DNA of 34,714 bases from Bartonella massiliensis (GCF_902150025.1 NZ_CABFVS010000019.1:1-34714), one strand, 5' to 3'; shown: positions 10,204 through 19,944, counted from the stretch's first letter. Program-made: numbers and translations. Notes: generated from the sequence alone by a model not told the origin.

Positions 10204-10494
10204 GACAAAATACCTCACCTTCTTGCTTCTCTTCTTCGAAGAAGATCGTTTTCCTACACATAACAATACTGTTACCGACAACTTATGGAATAAGTACTAT
10301 ATTTTGTAATTTAAATGAGAATGCTCGATATAGCGTAAAATTTTTTTGCTCTCCTCCTGCTCATTCTCAGACCTCTCCTTTTAGGATTGTATCAATCAAA
10401 ATCATAAGCTTACACACGCCAAGTCAAATAATATGTCGATAAAAAACTATTTTTATAAAAGGAGTAAAGTATACAATCATATCAAGGGTCAAGA
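10204..10494. other. Spacer after carA with a 16-bp palindrome
   Basis: No gene is seen. A perfect palindrome, TCTTCTTCGAAGAAGA, lies at 10230-10245 and is followed by CGTTTTCC. It could act as a carA terminator, but it has no loop bases and only a short T run, so the role is uncertain. Confidence 0.35.
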
Positions 10495-11045
10495 GCTGTC
10501 GCAACATTGGGGGCTGGTAGATAGCGTGATAGTGCCAGCATTTCACCAGCGTAAAGATGGAGGAGCTCAATATTTATAATTGATGGGGCTTTATCGTTAT
10601 ACCATTCACGGATGATGTCTTGAAATGGGCTTGACCTACTTTCAAAGATGTCTTTTAAAAGCAAGCCCATGAATATGCAATGGTGTTCTTATATTCATAA
10701 GGGATACCCCCATTAAAGAACACAACAAACAAAAACGTGAGGCAATGCATAATTTTCATTATTTAAAAAATATTGCTCCCGATGCTTTTGAAAACCATAA
10801 AGCTAAATTGAAAGAAAATGGTAAAGCGAGTGATTGGTTTTTACCTTTAAAACTTCATATTCTCCCCCAATTAGATTATCTTCCTGTTTTAGAGATTATA
10901 TAAACAGAGATCCGCAATACGCTTTCTCTCATCAAGCATATAACAACGAGGACTGCTTAGATTGCATTGGACCATCTATAATCTTTGTCTTAAACATGAC
11001 AGTTGCGTTCGGTGTGAATATTGATTGACAAGCATGACAACATCA
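10495..11045 (+). pseudogene. Decayed tyrosine integrase (N-terminal and core-binding parts)
   Basis: Translation across several frames reconstructs a long integrase stretch. Near 10550 is KDGGAQ, then LYRYTIHG, then NGLDLLSKMSFK. After that comes QAHEYAMVFLYS, followed by RDTPIKEHNKQKREAMHN, DAFENHKAKLKENGKASDWF and LPLKLHILPQLDYLPVLEI. A stop codon interrupts before TEIRNTLSLIKH. The next part still shows TA-x-IALDHL-x-SL, the helix that in functional relatives reads like TA..AL.RL..CL, but with many stops. The order matches the DUF4102 arm domain followed by the core-binding domain. The catalytic domain is gone or unrecognisable. Several frameshifts and at least seven in-frame stops show long decay. 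Confidence 0.6.
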
Positions 11046-11124
11046 CAAAAAACTTTCTGCCTATCAAATGATAATTCTTTGTGCATTCTCTAGCAAAATA
11101 TTTTTACCAGCCCCGTTCAACAAA

Positions 11125-12345
11125 TTAACGTACCCGCAAGGTAAAAATAACCGTTGCAACAACAAGAAGCAAAAAGCCTCCAACAAAAGGAGCACCAGAA
11201 AAATAAAACAGTGCATTTTTATCTGTAAAACATTCAAAGAGAAAAACATAAAAAACCGAACCAAATATTAAACTCAATGAAAGAACAGATGTCATAGCTC
11301 CTTGCAGCTCTCCTTGTACATTTGTCGGCACCTGCGCTGAAGCAATAGCACGAATAGGTGCATGAACAAGATATTCAAGCATTGTACACACACAAACCAT
11401 ATAAACCATCCACCCCTTTGTCGCAAAGGTATACCCCAGCATAGCAACGGATGCAAACAAAAGCCCCACGATAGCAATACGCCAATCACTCCATCGTTTA
11501 GAAAAATAAGGCAAAATAAGAGCGACGACAATAAACTGGCCTATCCCAAAAACACTATAAGAAAGCCCAATGGAAAACGAACTCCAATCATAGCGTTCTT
11601 TTGCAATGAATGCCCAAACACTGAGCCATAGTGATTCCGCAAACCAATAAAGAAAAAAGACCAACAACACCCAAAGAACCATCGGATATTGCTTCAGTTG
11701 CCAAAAAGCACCTAAGGGATTTGCCCGTTTAATATTAAAAAAGCGTCTATTCCATAACGAGAGAGTTTCAGGCAGCATAACCCAAGCAAAAATAAAATTA
11801 ATGAGTGAAAAACCAGCAGCAAAATAAAATGGAATACGCGGACCAAACTGACCTAAAAAGCCACCAATAAACGATCCCAAAATAAACCCTAATGCGGATG
11901 CAACGCCTAAGAGACCAAAATTGCGTGTACGATTTTTTTCATCTGATATATCAGCAAGATAAGCTGTACAAGTTGCAAAACTAGGACCACTTATCCCAGA
12001 CAAAAGACGTCCGATAAATAACATAGAATAGCTCCATGCTATAGCACATATCAGATTATCAAGAGCAAAGCAGATAATAGAGACAAGCAAAATAGGACGA
12101 CGACCATAACGATCAGAAAGATTGCCAATAACAGGAGCAAATAAAAACTGCATCACTGAATAAACTGCAAGTAATTTTCCTCTTTCTACAAAAGATGTAC
12201 TAACATCTTTTCCAGTTAACTGAGAAAAATATTCAGGCAAAACAGGACAAATAATCGCAATACCAAGAATATCTAACAATAAAATGATGAACACTAAAAT
12301 GAGCCCACGCTGAACAAACTTCGGATTGAGCATCTGATCTTGCAT
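11125..12345 (-). CDS. MFS efflux transporter, TetA-like
   Basis: A 406-residue major facilitator superfamily protein with about twelve membrane segments, probably a proton-driven drug exporter of the inner membrane. Between helices 2 and 3 it carries the antiporter motif GNLSDRYGRRPILL (MFS motif A). The central RIPFYFAAGFSLINF segment and the QVPTNVQGELQGAMTS segment in the C-terminal half are typical of the TetA/TCR branch. I chose the ATG at 12345; an internal ATG four codons later is possible. There is no divergent TetR-type repressor next to it, unlike mobile tetracycline-resistance determinants. It is more likely a chromosomal relative of unknown substrate. It overlaps nothing and is followed by the integrase relic on the other strand. 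Confidence 0.88.
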   Translation of the reverse strand: MQDQMLNPKFVQRGLILVFIILLLDILGIAIICPVLPEYFSQLTGKDVSTSFVERGKLLAVYSVMQFLFAPVIGNLSDRYGRRPILLVSIICFALDNLICAIAWSYSMLFIGRLLSGISGPSFATCTAYLADISDEKNRTRNFGLLGVASALGFILGSFIGGFLGQFGPRIPFYFAAGFSLINFIFAWVMLPETLSLWNRRFFNIKRANPLGAFWQLKQYPMVLWVLLVFFLYWFAESLWLSVWAFIAKERYDWSSFSIGLSYSVFGIGQFIVVALILPYFSKRWSDWRIAIVGLLFASVAMLGYTFATKGWMVYMVCVCTMLEYLVHAPIRAIASAQVPTNVQGELQGAMTSVLSLSLIFGSVFYVFLFECFTDKNALFYFSGAPFVGGFLLLVVATVIFTLRVR

Positions 12346-12958
12346 AACACATACACACTACTTTACACATACAGTTACTTCCCCGCGCTCATTTAACTCC
12401 CTTTTTTTTCAAGTACTCTGTACCATATACTATTCTTATTAAAAATAATAACAAAGTAAAAATTTAATAAAAAGTCAAGATAAAAATATAAAGTTCTATT
12501 TTAATTAGACTATTAATGTAAAATAATAGAAAGTATTTTTTATATTATACGAACAAATATTAATACAAATAAACCATCAATAAGATATCAGTCAATATAG
12601 AATATTTCCCAAAAGTTAGAGAAATTATTCTTTATTTATCAGACATTATTTCTTCTTTTTATAACGACAACTTTTAAAAAGATAAGCTCTTAAAATTTTT
12701 TACCCTCAGAATATGCAATAAGGCTTGCTAAAGCGGCAGTATTACAATAGCTTAACAACGTAGAAAAATTATCTATTTTAAATATACAAAAAAATTTTAT
12801 ACAAAAATATTTTCTTATTCCGTAATCTTAGAAACTATTTCTATCACTTGTAATTTTTGTAACCTTAAAAACCATCATTACATCTATTGAGGATTTCAAT
12901 GATTATATGCTATTATTCAATCCAGTTGAGCGTGAGAAAATAACACTTTTAGTAAAAA
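12346..12958. other. Gene-poor AT-rich spacer
   Basis: This 610-bp region lies between divergent genes (MFS exporter and DUF1460 lipoprotein) and should contain both promoters. It is very AT-rich, and I see no protein relic, tRNA or notable repeat. Confidence 0.45.
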
Positions 12959-13807
12959 ATGGTGTATAAAATGCGAAAAATATCCCAACTCATTCTCACT
13001 TTATTATTCGTGACAGGGTGTGATATTCAAAATTCTGATTCAAAAGAAGGTGTTTTAGAAAATAAAATAGAAACACAACAAGCAACCAGCATAGAGCTAG
13101 ATCCCTACACTTTAGATAAATTAAATGCTCTTCTAAAAAAACGCTCAGAAAGAAATGATCACGAAAAAGGAACCCTAATTGACTTTCTCTCAGAAGCTTT
13201 TTTAGGAACACCTTATAAAGCCAATATGTTACATGGCTCAGAAAATACACCTGAAAAACTTATCATTGATTTTAGAGGCTTAGATTGCTTCACTTATCTG
13301 GATTATGTGGAAGCATTGCGCAAATCAACATCCCCAAAAGAATTCATCAATAACGTCATAAGAACGCGTTACATTAAGGATAATATTCATTTTTTAAATC
13401 GGAAACATTTTTTCACAGACTGGGCTTACAGAGAATATAAACTCGCCACCGATATTACCTCTGAAATAAGTCCTCATACGGTAAGCACAGAAAAATATCT
13501 CAATAAAAAAACCGATGGTGGAAACTATCTTCCTGGACTTCCAATTGTAAAACGCACCATAACATATCTTCCAAGTAGCTTTATTAATGAAGAGGTTATA
13601 AGCCGTTTAAAATCAGGTGATTTCATTGGCATTTATACAAAACTTGCTGGATTAGATGTGACACATGTAGGCTTCTTTATCATGACAGATAAAGGACCAA
13701 TGTTACGAAATGCTTCTTCACGAAAAGAAAATGAGAAAGTCGTCGATTCTCCCTTTATGGATTATGTTACAAAAACACCAGGAATCATTGTTTTAAGAGC
13801 TCTTTAA
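12959..13807 (+). CDS. DUF1460 family putative lipoprotein (NlpC/P60-like fold)
   Basis: A 282-residue exported protein of the DUF1460 family, described as N-acetylmuramoyl-L-alanine amidase-like with a papain/NlpC-type fold. The N-terminus is a lipoprotein signal: basic residues, a hydrophobic LILTLLFV, then the lipobox ending VTGC at C21. The mature part is probably a lipid-anchored envelope protein. Candidate catalytic residues are C110 in GLDCFTYLDYVEAL and H236 in LDVTHVGFFI, with a polar N251 in RNASS. The frame begins at ATG 12959; an ATG at 12971 (MRKISQ) gives an equally good signal peptide, and no ribosome binding site decides between them. It stands alone between long spacers. Peptidoglycan as substrate is an inference from the family. 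Confidence 0.82.
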   Translation: MVYKMRKISQLILTLLFVTGCDIQNSDSKEGVLENKIETQQATSIELDPYTLDKLNALLKKRSERNDHEKGTLIDFLSEAFLGTPYKANMLHGSENTPEKLIIDFRGLDCFTYLDYVEALRKSTSPKEFINNVIRTRYIKDNIHFLNRKHFFTDWAYREYKLATDITSEISPHTVSTEKYLNKKTDGGNYLPGLPIVKRTITYLPSSFINEEVISRLKSGDFIGIYTKLAGLDVTHVGFFIMTDKGPMLRNASSRKENEKVVDSPFMDYVTKTPGIIVLRAL

Positions 13808-15131
13808 TAACATTATAGCGATATGAAATAACGCCTCTATTCTTAAAATATACTCAGATAAACATCGAACTTCGTACAAGCTGTACAGGTACAATCACAT
13901 TTATTTATCGTTTTAAGAGAAAAAAAATTATTTTTGGAGAAATGATAGATTTATAATCACTTTTACTGATGAAAAGATGAGGCTAAGCAAGACCTTATTA
14001 TCATGTCATACTTTCTTTTCATATTCTCAACCAAAGAATGATCTATAAATAACCACCACTTTGATCTTTATGAATATAACGCAAAAGACTAAAGTTCAAC
14101 ATTTATAAAAATATGAAAACATCAATAAAGAAACCAATTCCCCTCTTTACCATTATTCTTTAGTTCAGCTTTGCGCTTTCCTAAAGCATCCACAAGCAAT
14201 AGCTTTTAAAAAGTAAAGATATACACATTATCTTTTGTTTTTTCATTTTTTAATGAGAGCTCTACATGGCATATAAAATAAAATCCTAAAAATAGAACAT
14301 ATTGTATTGTTTAGCACTTCTTTAAAAGATACACCGCCTTCTCATCCATTTCATAATAACCCCAAGCGATAATGAGAAAATCTCCTATAAATAGTACAAG
14401 ATTCCCCTACAAAAGAACATGAAATTCCATGAAATCCATTATGTAGCAGCATGATTACTGCTTTCTTCCACAAACTGCTTCTACATACCAATCTCACTTA
14501 TGACATACAAAATTAAAGATTTTGCTTCACGCACCGTGAACAAATTAAAAATAAAAATGCCGTATTCATATACCTCATTCAACCTACAGGTAATAAATTA
14601 TGCTTATAATCCTATAGATTGTATTGATAAAACAATACATTTGTCACTAAAAGTCATGATGATTAATTGATGATCACATAACTTTAAAACTCTCTTCATG
14701 ATTTTTATATAAAATTTATAATTAAAGCTCCTGAAACTTATTATGAAAGCTTCATGTCTCTTTGCCCGAAAAACAAGACATCTATTCTTGACGTTTCCGT
14801 AAACACTCCCAACCTTTTAAGCAAACTTTAACGGCTCATCATTTCATGTAATTCACTTAAAAAATTCCACCAGCAAACCCTACTATGAAATATTTACCGC
14901 ACACTCTAAAAACACTTGCTAGATTACATTTTACAAGCTTTATCTCACCACCCCTTAAAATGACAGTATAGGAAAACAGAATAAATCTTGAATACTTTAT
15001 TTAACCTTCTATAACTGATGGATAGAAAACTTAAATCAATGAAAGAGTACCATTATATTTTTAAGAGAAATATTATTTTTCCACTGTAAAAATAATATTT
15101 ATAACATGACAGACAATTTGAAAAAATCTTT
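13808..15131. other. Largest gene-free spacer of the window (1.3 kb)
   Basis: No coding pattern, tRNA or long repeat could be recognised on either strand. Stops are dense in all six frames. The region separates the lipoprotein gene from the end of the convergent CDF transporter gene, so no promoter is required here either. It looks like decayed DNA, but I could not identify the ancestor. Confidence 0.5.
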
Positions 15132-16049
15132 TTATATAAAAGGTATCATCGTTGTACCGGGAGGCAATTTTGCCTCATCTTCCGGTTCGACATGAATAGA
15201 AATACGCACATTATTAAATTCTTTTTGAAGAACACCTTCAATTTTATCACAAATTTTATGGGCTTCTCCGACCTGCATGACAGCAGGCACAACCAAATGA
15301 AACTCTATAAAAGTAACTCTTCCAGCAACACGCGTCCGCAAATCATGGACCTCAAGCGCACCAGATGCATTTGCAGAAATCAGCTCTCGAATCCGCATGG
15401 TTTCATTCAATTCAACGCCAACATCCATTAATCCTTGAACAGCATTTCTAATTATCTTCCATCCCTGTAAAAGAATGTTAATAGCAACAATTATCGCTAA
15501 AATAGGATCTAAAACGCTCCATCCTCCTACAAAACCAGCAATCAAACCAATTAAAATTGCAAGCGAAGTAAAAACATCGGTTATAAAATGCACACCATCA
15601 GCTTTAAGAGCCGGTGAGCGATGGCGCTTTCCCTGCCGAATAAGAACCATGCCCCACATGCAATTTATGACCGTTGCAACAAGATGAATAACAAGCCATA
15701 TTCCGGGTTTTTGCAACAATTTAACAGTAGCAAGCGCTATCCATGCTTCTCTTAAAATAACAATTGCCGCAATAATAATGAGGATTCCTTCAAGAATCGC
15801 GGAAAAATACTCTGCTTTATGATGTCCAAAGGGGTGATCATGATCCGCTGGCTTCATACTCACTTTAACAGCCCACCATGCTGCCAATGACGCAAGAATA
15901 TTAACAATTGATTCCAATGCATCAGAATAAAGTGCAACAGAACCCGTAATGTGATATGCCCAATATTTCAAAGCAAAAACAATACATGCAATAAAAATAG
16001 AATATAAAGTTAAGCTTTGTATATTGATTTTTGCCACCATGAACCCCAT
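15132..16049 (-). CDS. Cation diffusion facilitator (CDF) metal exporter
   Basis: CDF proteins are dimeric proton antiporters that export divalent metals such as Zn, Fe or Mn from the cytoplasm. The 305-residue product has about six membrane segments and a cytoplasmic C-terminal ferredoxin-like domain (about 215-300, ending ISIHVEPEDE). The loop after helix 2 reads PADHDHPFGHHKAEYF, a family hallmark. The helix-5 metal site is the usual HxxxD (H154, D158 in DGVHFITDVF). The helix-2 site is unusual: aligned with E. coli YiiP DxxxD, it reads ExxxN (E46, N50, in SDALESIVN), with D43 one turn earlier. The chosen ATG at 16049 has GAGAAG upstream; an ATG at 16040 is an alternative. Metal preference cannot be read from this. 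Confidence 0.9.
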   Translation of the reverse strand: MGFMVAKINIQSLTLYSIFIACIVFALKYWAYHITGSVALYSDALESIVNILASLAAWWAVKVSMKPADHDHPFGHHKAEYFSAILEGILIIIAAIVILREAWIALATVKLLQKPGIWLVIHLVATVINCMWGMVLIRQGKRHRSPALKADGVHFITDVFTSLAILIGLIAGFVGGWSVLDPILAIIVAINILLQGWKIIRNAVQGLMDVGVELNETMRIRELISANASGALEVHDLRTRVAGRVTFIEFHLVVPAVMQVGEAHKICDKIEGVLQKEFNNVRISIHVEPEDEAKLPPGTTMIPFI

Positions 16050-16541
16050 CCTGTTCTTCTCAAAATAAGGAATAATATTTTCAACTCTATTATGCTATTT
16101 TTGCCATATCACCAATATCTTCTCAATATTACAGAAAAACTCGATTCCAGAAACACTCAACGCCTCAGCTCACCATCGTTATCGCAAAGTTATCGCAAAA
16201 ACTTCTCAGTTATATGTACATCACCAATAAAGGATAAAGAGAGATAAATCATAAACAAAGATCTTCCCCAAAAGCAATTAAACACATAGCTTTCGTGAAT
16301 CCTTTTCTTAATAACTTAAAGCTATCTCACATCTCATGAACAAAAAACTCCTTTTGCTCAAATGGTTCATGATCATACATTATTTTCACATCTTATGATG
16401 TGCATTATCCCCCCCATCTCGTAAGCATCTTTTCACCTTAAAAAAAATGAATAAGCCCCCTACTATAATCTTACAGCTTAAGGAAATTTCAAAATATGAT
16501 TGCTAAAAAACTTAGAACAAAAAGAGAAATTATGCCCCAAA
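16050..16541. other. Spacer between CDF gene and hairpin cluster
   Basis: No gene is seen. The small open frame 16496-16729 runs into the hairpin cluster annotated next and is better explained by that structure. A C7 run lies near 16410. Confidence 0.4.
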
Positions 16542-16676
16542 AAAAGAATCTGGGCATTGGGGACCCAGATTCTTTTCCCTTAAAATTAAGGGTATACAGA
16601 GCTTGGGAAATAGCGGGGACCCAAGACACTGCAACCGATACGAAAACAAAATCTGTTATCCTGCATCAGTGTTTTT
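16542..16676 (+). ncRNA. Possible structured RNA: four consecutive stem-loops ending in a U run
   Basis: Four stem-loops follow each other in 135 bases. The first pairs AAAAGAATCTGGG (16542-16554) with its exact complement at 16564-16576, a 13-bp stem with a 9-base loop. The second pairs CCCTTAA with TTAAGGG (16577-16592). The third pairs CTTGGG with CCCAAG (16602-16625). The fourth pairs ACACTG (16626-16631) with CAGTGT (16667-16672) and runs into five Ts, like an intrinsic terminator. Loops one and three both end in GGGGA just before CCC. An alternative pairing of CCCCAA near 16535 with TTGGGG in loop one would exclude the first stem, as in attenuators. It precedes the methyltransferase gene by about 140 bp. 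I recognise no known RNA family; the strand is inferred from the terminal T run. Confidence 0.35.
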
Positions 16677-16813
16677 ACATTACACTAATTAGCATACGCT
16701 GTCAACACAATTTCTACTTTAAGTTTTAAAATAATACTTTTTTATCTCTTTTTTAAAGAAATAAAGCAAATTTTAACATCTGGAAACTGGAAAAAAGCAT
16801 TAAAAATCTCGTT

Positions 16814-17629
16814 ATGAATTTGGATATCACAACAATTGACAAAACGAATGATCCACGTCTAAAAAACTATCATAATATCCGTGAAAAAGATCTCGTTGGG
16901 CGACAACAGCACTTTGTTGCTGAAGGTAAAATAACATTGTCTGCCTTATTGCATTCGAAAGAATTTTCTGCCCTCTCACTGCTTGTCGTAGAAAAACGTC
17001 TCCCTGGACTTCTACCGCTTTTAGAAAAGACACAGCCTCTATGTCCTATTTATTGTGTTCCACAAAAAGTGATAGATAATATCACTGGTTTCCATGTTCA
17101 TCGTGGTATTCTCAGTATCGGTAAACGCAAAACGCTCCTATCATTACAAAGTTTTTTACAAAATCTTCCAGAAAAAGCTTTGATTCTAGTTTTATGTGGT
17201 ATTTCAAATCACGATAATATGGGATCAATTTTTCGTAATGCTGCCTCTTTTGCCAGTCACGGTATTATTGTCGACAAAACCTCATGTGATCCACTTTATC
17301 GCAAATCAATCAGAGTTTCTGCCGGTGCAGCTCTAAAAGTTCCCTATACGCAAAACGCTGATATAAATGATATTCTAGCGGCTCTAAACGATGAAAACTT
17401 TCATCTTTATGCACTCTCTCCTTCTGCCTCACACACGCTCAAGCAAGCCAACAAAACCAAAAGAATGGCTCTTATTTTTGGAACAGAAGGCGATGGTTTG
17501 CCCCTCCATATACTACAACAATCAAAAACTTTACGTATTCCCATGACGACGGGCTTTGACAGCCTGAATGTTGCCACAGTCTCAGGAATTGCCCTTGCTC
17601 ATTTCAGCGACTTTGAATACTCAAGGTGA
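16814..17629 (+). CDS. TrmH/SpoU-family RNA 2'-O-methyltransferase
   Basis: A SPOUT-class methyltransferase that should transfer a methyl group from S-adenosylmethionine to a ribose in tRNA or rRNA. The 271-residue protein has an N-terminal substrate-binding domain (about 1-110; the AEGKI motif near 36 is typical). The catalytic trefoil-knot domain follows with all three motifs. Motif 1 is SNHDNMGSIFRNAA at 131-144, with the conserved N and R141. Motif 2 is FGTEGDGLP at 222-230. Motif 3 is IPMTTGFDSLNVATVSGIA at 242-260. The target nucleotide cannot be predicted from sequence alone. It is preceded by the possible structured RNA and followed by a short spacer and the convergent mnmA. Confidence 0.93.
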   Translation: MNLDITTIDKTNDPRLKNYHNIREKDLVGRQQHFVAEGKITLSALLHSKEFSALSLLVVEKRLPGLLPLLEKTQPLCPIYCVPQKVIDNITGFHVHRGILSIGKRKTLLSLQSFLQNLPEKALILVLCGISNHDNMGSIFRNAASFASHGIIVDKTSCDPLYRKSIRVSAGAALKVPYTQNADINDILAALNDENFHLYALSPSASHTLKQANKTKRMALIFGTEGDGLPLHILQQSKTLRIPMTTGFDSLNVATVSGIALAHFSDFEYSR

Positions 17630-17899
17630 TAAGACTTTAAGTTGTAAAAATATTCGGCAATATATGTTCTTTACCAGCCGCAAAAGGTGATACCCCCTAA
17701 CATTTGAAAATATTGATTAAAGGCATTTTTCTTTCATCATTTCCTCCCACTAATCCTGCTTATAATGTACAAAAAATATGATTTTTCTGGCTTCAGTCAT
17801 AAAAACAAATTTGAAATAAGAAAGCCTTACACCATTACACCAGCCTCTTATTCAAGTTGAAGGCTATAAATTATTATTATAAATCAATTTACTATCTTT

Positions 17900-19123
17900 T
17901 TATGAAGCCGTTGTTTTAAGTTTAAGGAAAACAGAATCTTGTGCTTCGAGATTGCACAAAACACGTTTTAGCATCATTTCAGTACCGGCCGCGCGTTCTG
18001 AATGCGTTACAAATCCCCCTCCCAAAATACGTGCTTCATGACTATTTCCATCATAAAGAACGCAAGCTTGCCCCGGCGCCACACCGTTTTCACATTCCAA
18101 TAGATCAACAGAAAAAACACCTTCTTTATAATGCAAGCGTGCAAGATGGGGAGGACGTGTTGAACGCACCTTTACAGCCAATTCAATACCTTGAGAAGGG
18201 AAATTATCCAACGACTCATCACCAAGCCAATTCACATCGCGTAAAAAAAGCTTATGCGTTTCTAACATCTCACGCGGCCCCACAATAACACGTGCATTTT
18301 CTACATCAAGATAAACCACATAAAGTGCTTCCCCCGTTGACACCCCAATCCCACGACGTTGACCAACGGTATAATTAACAATTCCTGAATGTTTGCCTAG
18401 AATCGTTCCATCAATATGAACAATAAAGCCAGGATTAGCAGCTTCTGGACGCAATTTTGCAATAACATCTGAATATTTTCCTTGTGGAACAAAACAAATA
18501 TCCTGACTATCATGCTTATTAGCAATCATAAGCCCCATTTCTGCAGCCATTTCACGAACACGCGCTTTGGGAAGGTCACCAAGAGGAAAACGCAAATAAT
18601 CAATCTGTTCTTGTGTCGTTGCAAAGAGAAAATAACTCTGATCACGATCGTTATCGAGAGGACGAAAGAGGGCTCGATGAGTTCCATGGGAACGTGAACG
18701 AATATAATGTCCCGTAGCTAAAGCATCTGCCCCCAATTCGCGCGCGGTTGCCAATAAATCAGCAAACTTAACCGTCTGATTGCACGCAATACATGGTACA
18801 GGTGTCTCACCATGAGCATAGCTTTCTGCAAAAGGATCAATGACAGCTTCGCGAAAGCGCTTTTCATAATCAAGAACATAATGCGGTATTCCCAACGTTT
18901 CTGCAACGCGACGTGCATCTTCAATATCTTGCCCCGCACAACACGCCCCTACCCGATGCGTTGCAGCCCCGTGATCATAAAGCTGCAATGTAATGCCAAT
19001 AACATTATATCCTTCCTTTTTCAAAAGGCCTGCAACAACCGATGAATCAACTCCCCCCGACATCGCAACAACAATGCGAGAATCCTTAGGTGGCCCTGGT
19101 AAATCAAGACTGTTTAAAAACAT
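17900..19123 (-). CDS. mnmA: tRNA-specific 2-thiouridylase MnmA
   Basis: MnmA activates the wobble uridine U34 of tRNA-Lys, -Glu and -Gln with ATP and adds sulfur, giving the s2U part of mnm5s2U. The 407-residue protein shows the PP-loop SGGVDSS at 22-28. The two cysteines that carry out thiolation are in [11 protein letters not shown] (C114) and [10 protein letters not shown] (C210). GHYIR and the [12 protein letters not shown] segment further on are also family hallmarks, and a beta-barrel domain ends the protein. It is slightly longer than E. coli MnmA (about 370), as usual in alphaproteobacteria. The ATG at 19123 is preceded by GAGAATG. It faces the methyltransferase gene tail to tail; both products modify RNA, but nothing suggests joint control. 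Confidence 0.96.
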   Translation of the reverse strand: MFLNSLDLPGPPKDSRIVVAMSGGVDSSVVAGLLKKEGYNVIGITLQLYDHGAATHRVGACCAGQDIEDARRVAETLGIPHYVLDYEKRFREAVIDPFAESYAHGETPVPCIACNQTVKFADLLATARELGADALATGHYIRSRSHGTHRALFRPLDNDRDQSYFLFATTQEQIDYLRFPLGDLPKARVREMAAEMGLMIANKHDSQDICFVPQGKYSDVIAKLRPEAANPGFIVHIDGTILGKHSGIVNYTVGQRRGIGVSTGEALYVVYLDVENARVIVGPREMLETHKLFLRDVNWLGDESLDNFPSQGIELAVKVRSTRPPHLARLHYKEGVFSVDLLECENGVAPGQACVLYDGNSHEARILGGGFVTHSERAAGTEMMLKRVLCNLEAQDSVFLKLKTTAS

Positions 19124-19538
19124 ATATTCATTCTCTACTTAGTGCTCTATTTCTTTAATAATCTCGTTAATGGATATCCATATGCTAACATTCTGCTGCA
19201 TACTTCTTCATTACTTTTATGCCATTGGTTGCCTTTATATTGTTTTTTTATCCTTTCCACAACCATAGCATTCCTTTCATAAAAGCAGCTGTAAATAAAA
19301 AAGAGTGATAGAAATAAGGCACGATGGAAGTCTTTTTGGGGGAAACCTTTTTAAGAAAACTTTTTTCTCTTGTTTAAAATCCCGCAAAATGCCGCAAGAG
19401 GCTCTTCTATACACTTGGCTTAAGCCTCTTTATACACCCAGTCATTTTATTAATTTTTTCTTTCAGCGCGTTTAGCTCTTTTTTAAATTTCATGCTCTAT
19501 AAACGAATCAAGTCCTTGACTAAAGGTAGAGGATAAGA
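19124..19538. promoter_or_regulatory. Divergent promoter region mnmA / sciP
   Basis: This 415-bp non-coding region lies between divergent genes. An 8-bp inverted repeat, AAGAGGCT (19396-19403) with AGCCTCTT (19423-19430), could form a stem with a 19-base loop. A GAATC at 19505-19509 fits the GANTC methylation site of the CcrM cell-cycle methyltransferase and lies 30 bases before the sciP start. Single GANTC sites also occur by chance. No other gene is seen. Confidence 0.4.
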
Positions 19539-19814
19539 ATGACTAATTTGATAAAAACACAAATGAAATATGTTATTGGGCCAGATGGAAGTCCACTGAC
19601 AGTTGCCGACCTACCGCCGCAAACAACACGGCGTTGGGTGATTCGTCGCAAAGCTGAAGTTGTTGCAGCCGTCAGAGGTGGATTGTTAAGTCTCGATGAA
19701 GCGTGTCAACGTTATACTTTGACTGTAGAAGAATTTCTTTCATGGCAAAGTTTGATCGATGAACACGGTTTAGCGGGATTACGAACGACCAAGATTCAAG
19801 ACTACAGACATTAA
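19539..19814 (+). CDS. sciP: SciP (DUF1153), small CtrA inhibitory protein
   Basis: SciP is a small helix-turn-helix protein that binds CtrA or CtrA-activated promoters and blocks transcription, shaping the CtrA cycle in Caulobacter and relatives. The 91-residue product matches the family nearly end to end: KYVIGPDGSPLT and the ADLPP turn, then TRRWVIRRKAEVVAAVRGG, LLSLDEACQRY, EEFLSWQ and HGLAGLRTT. The RRWVIRRKAEVV helix is the conserved basic part. A GAGGAT ribosome binding site precedes the ATG. The gene lies about 1.1 kb from ctrA, its target, and ends in a strong terminator shared with the convergent fliJ-like gene. Identity is very secure; the exact role in this species is inferred. 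Confidence 0.95.
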   Translation: MTNLIKTQMKYVIGPDGSPLTVADLPPQTTRRWVIRRKAEVVAAVRGGLLSLDEACQRYTLTVEEFLSWQSLIDEHGLAGLRTTKIQDYRH

Positions 19815-19855
19815 GTTGTTAGTGATCATGATTCGATAACATAGAGTACTTTATA

Positions 19856-19889
19856 AAACAGCCAAGCTTTTATCAAGCTTGGCTGTTTT
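19856..19889. terminator. Bidirectional terminator between sciP and fliJ-like gene
   Basis: A perfect 14-bp stem (19856-19869 with 19875-19888) encloses a 5-base loop TTATC. Read on the plus strand it ends in TTTTA, and on the minus strand in TTTTATAA. It lies between two convergent genes and can end both transcripts. Confidence 0.9.
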
Positions 19890-19944
19890 ATATCATTTTC
19901 AACAGATAAATCTAAAAGAATTGACTTTTCAATAATTGTTTTAA

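Noticed and set aside
11125..12345. Acquired tetracycline-resistance gene
   Set aside because: TetA-like in family but without tetR or flanking mobile element, with host-like composition; a resistance call is not supported.
16496..16729. 77-codon reading frame as a protein
   Set aside because: It covers the four stem-loops and has no recognisable domain; an SD-like AAGGAAA exists, so translation is not excluded but is less likely than structure.
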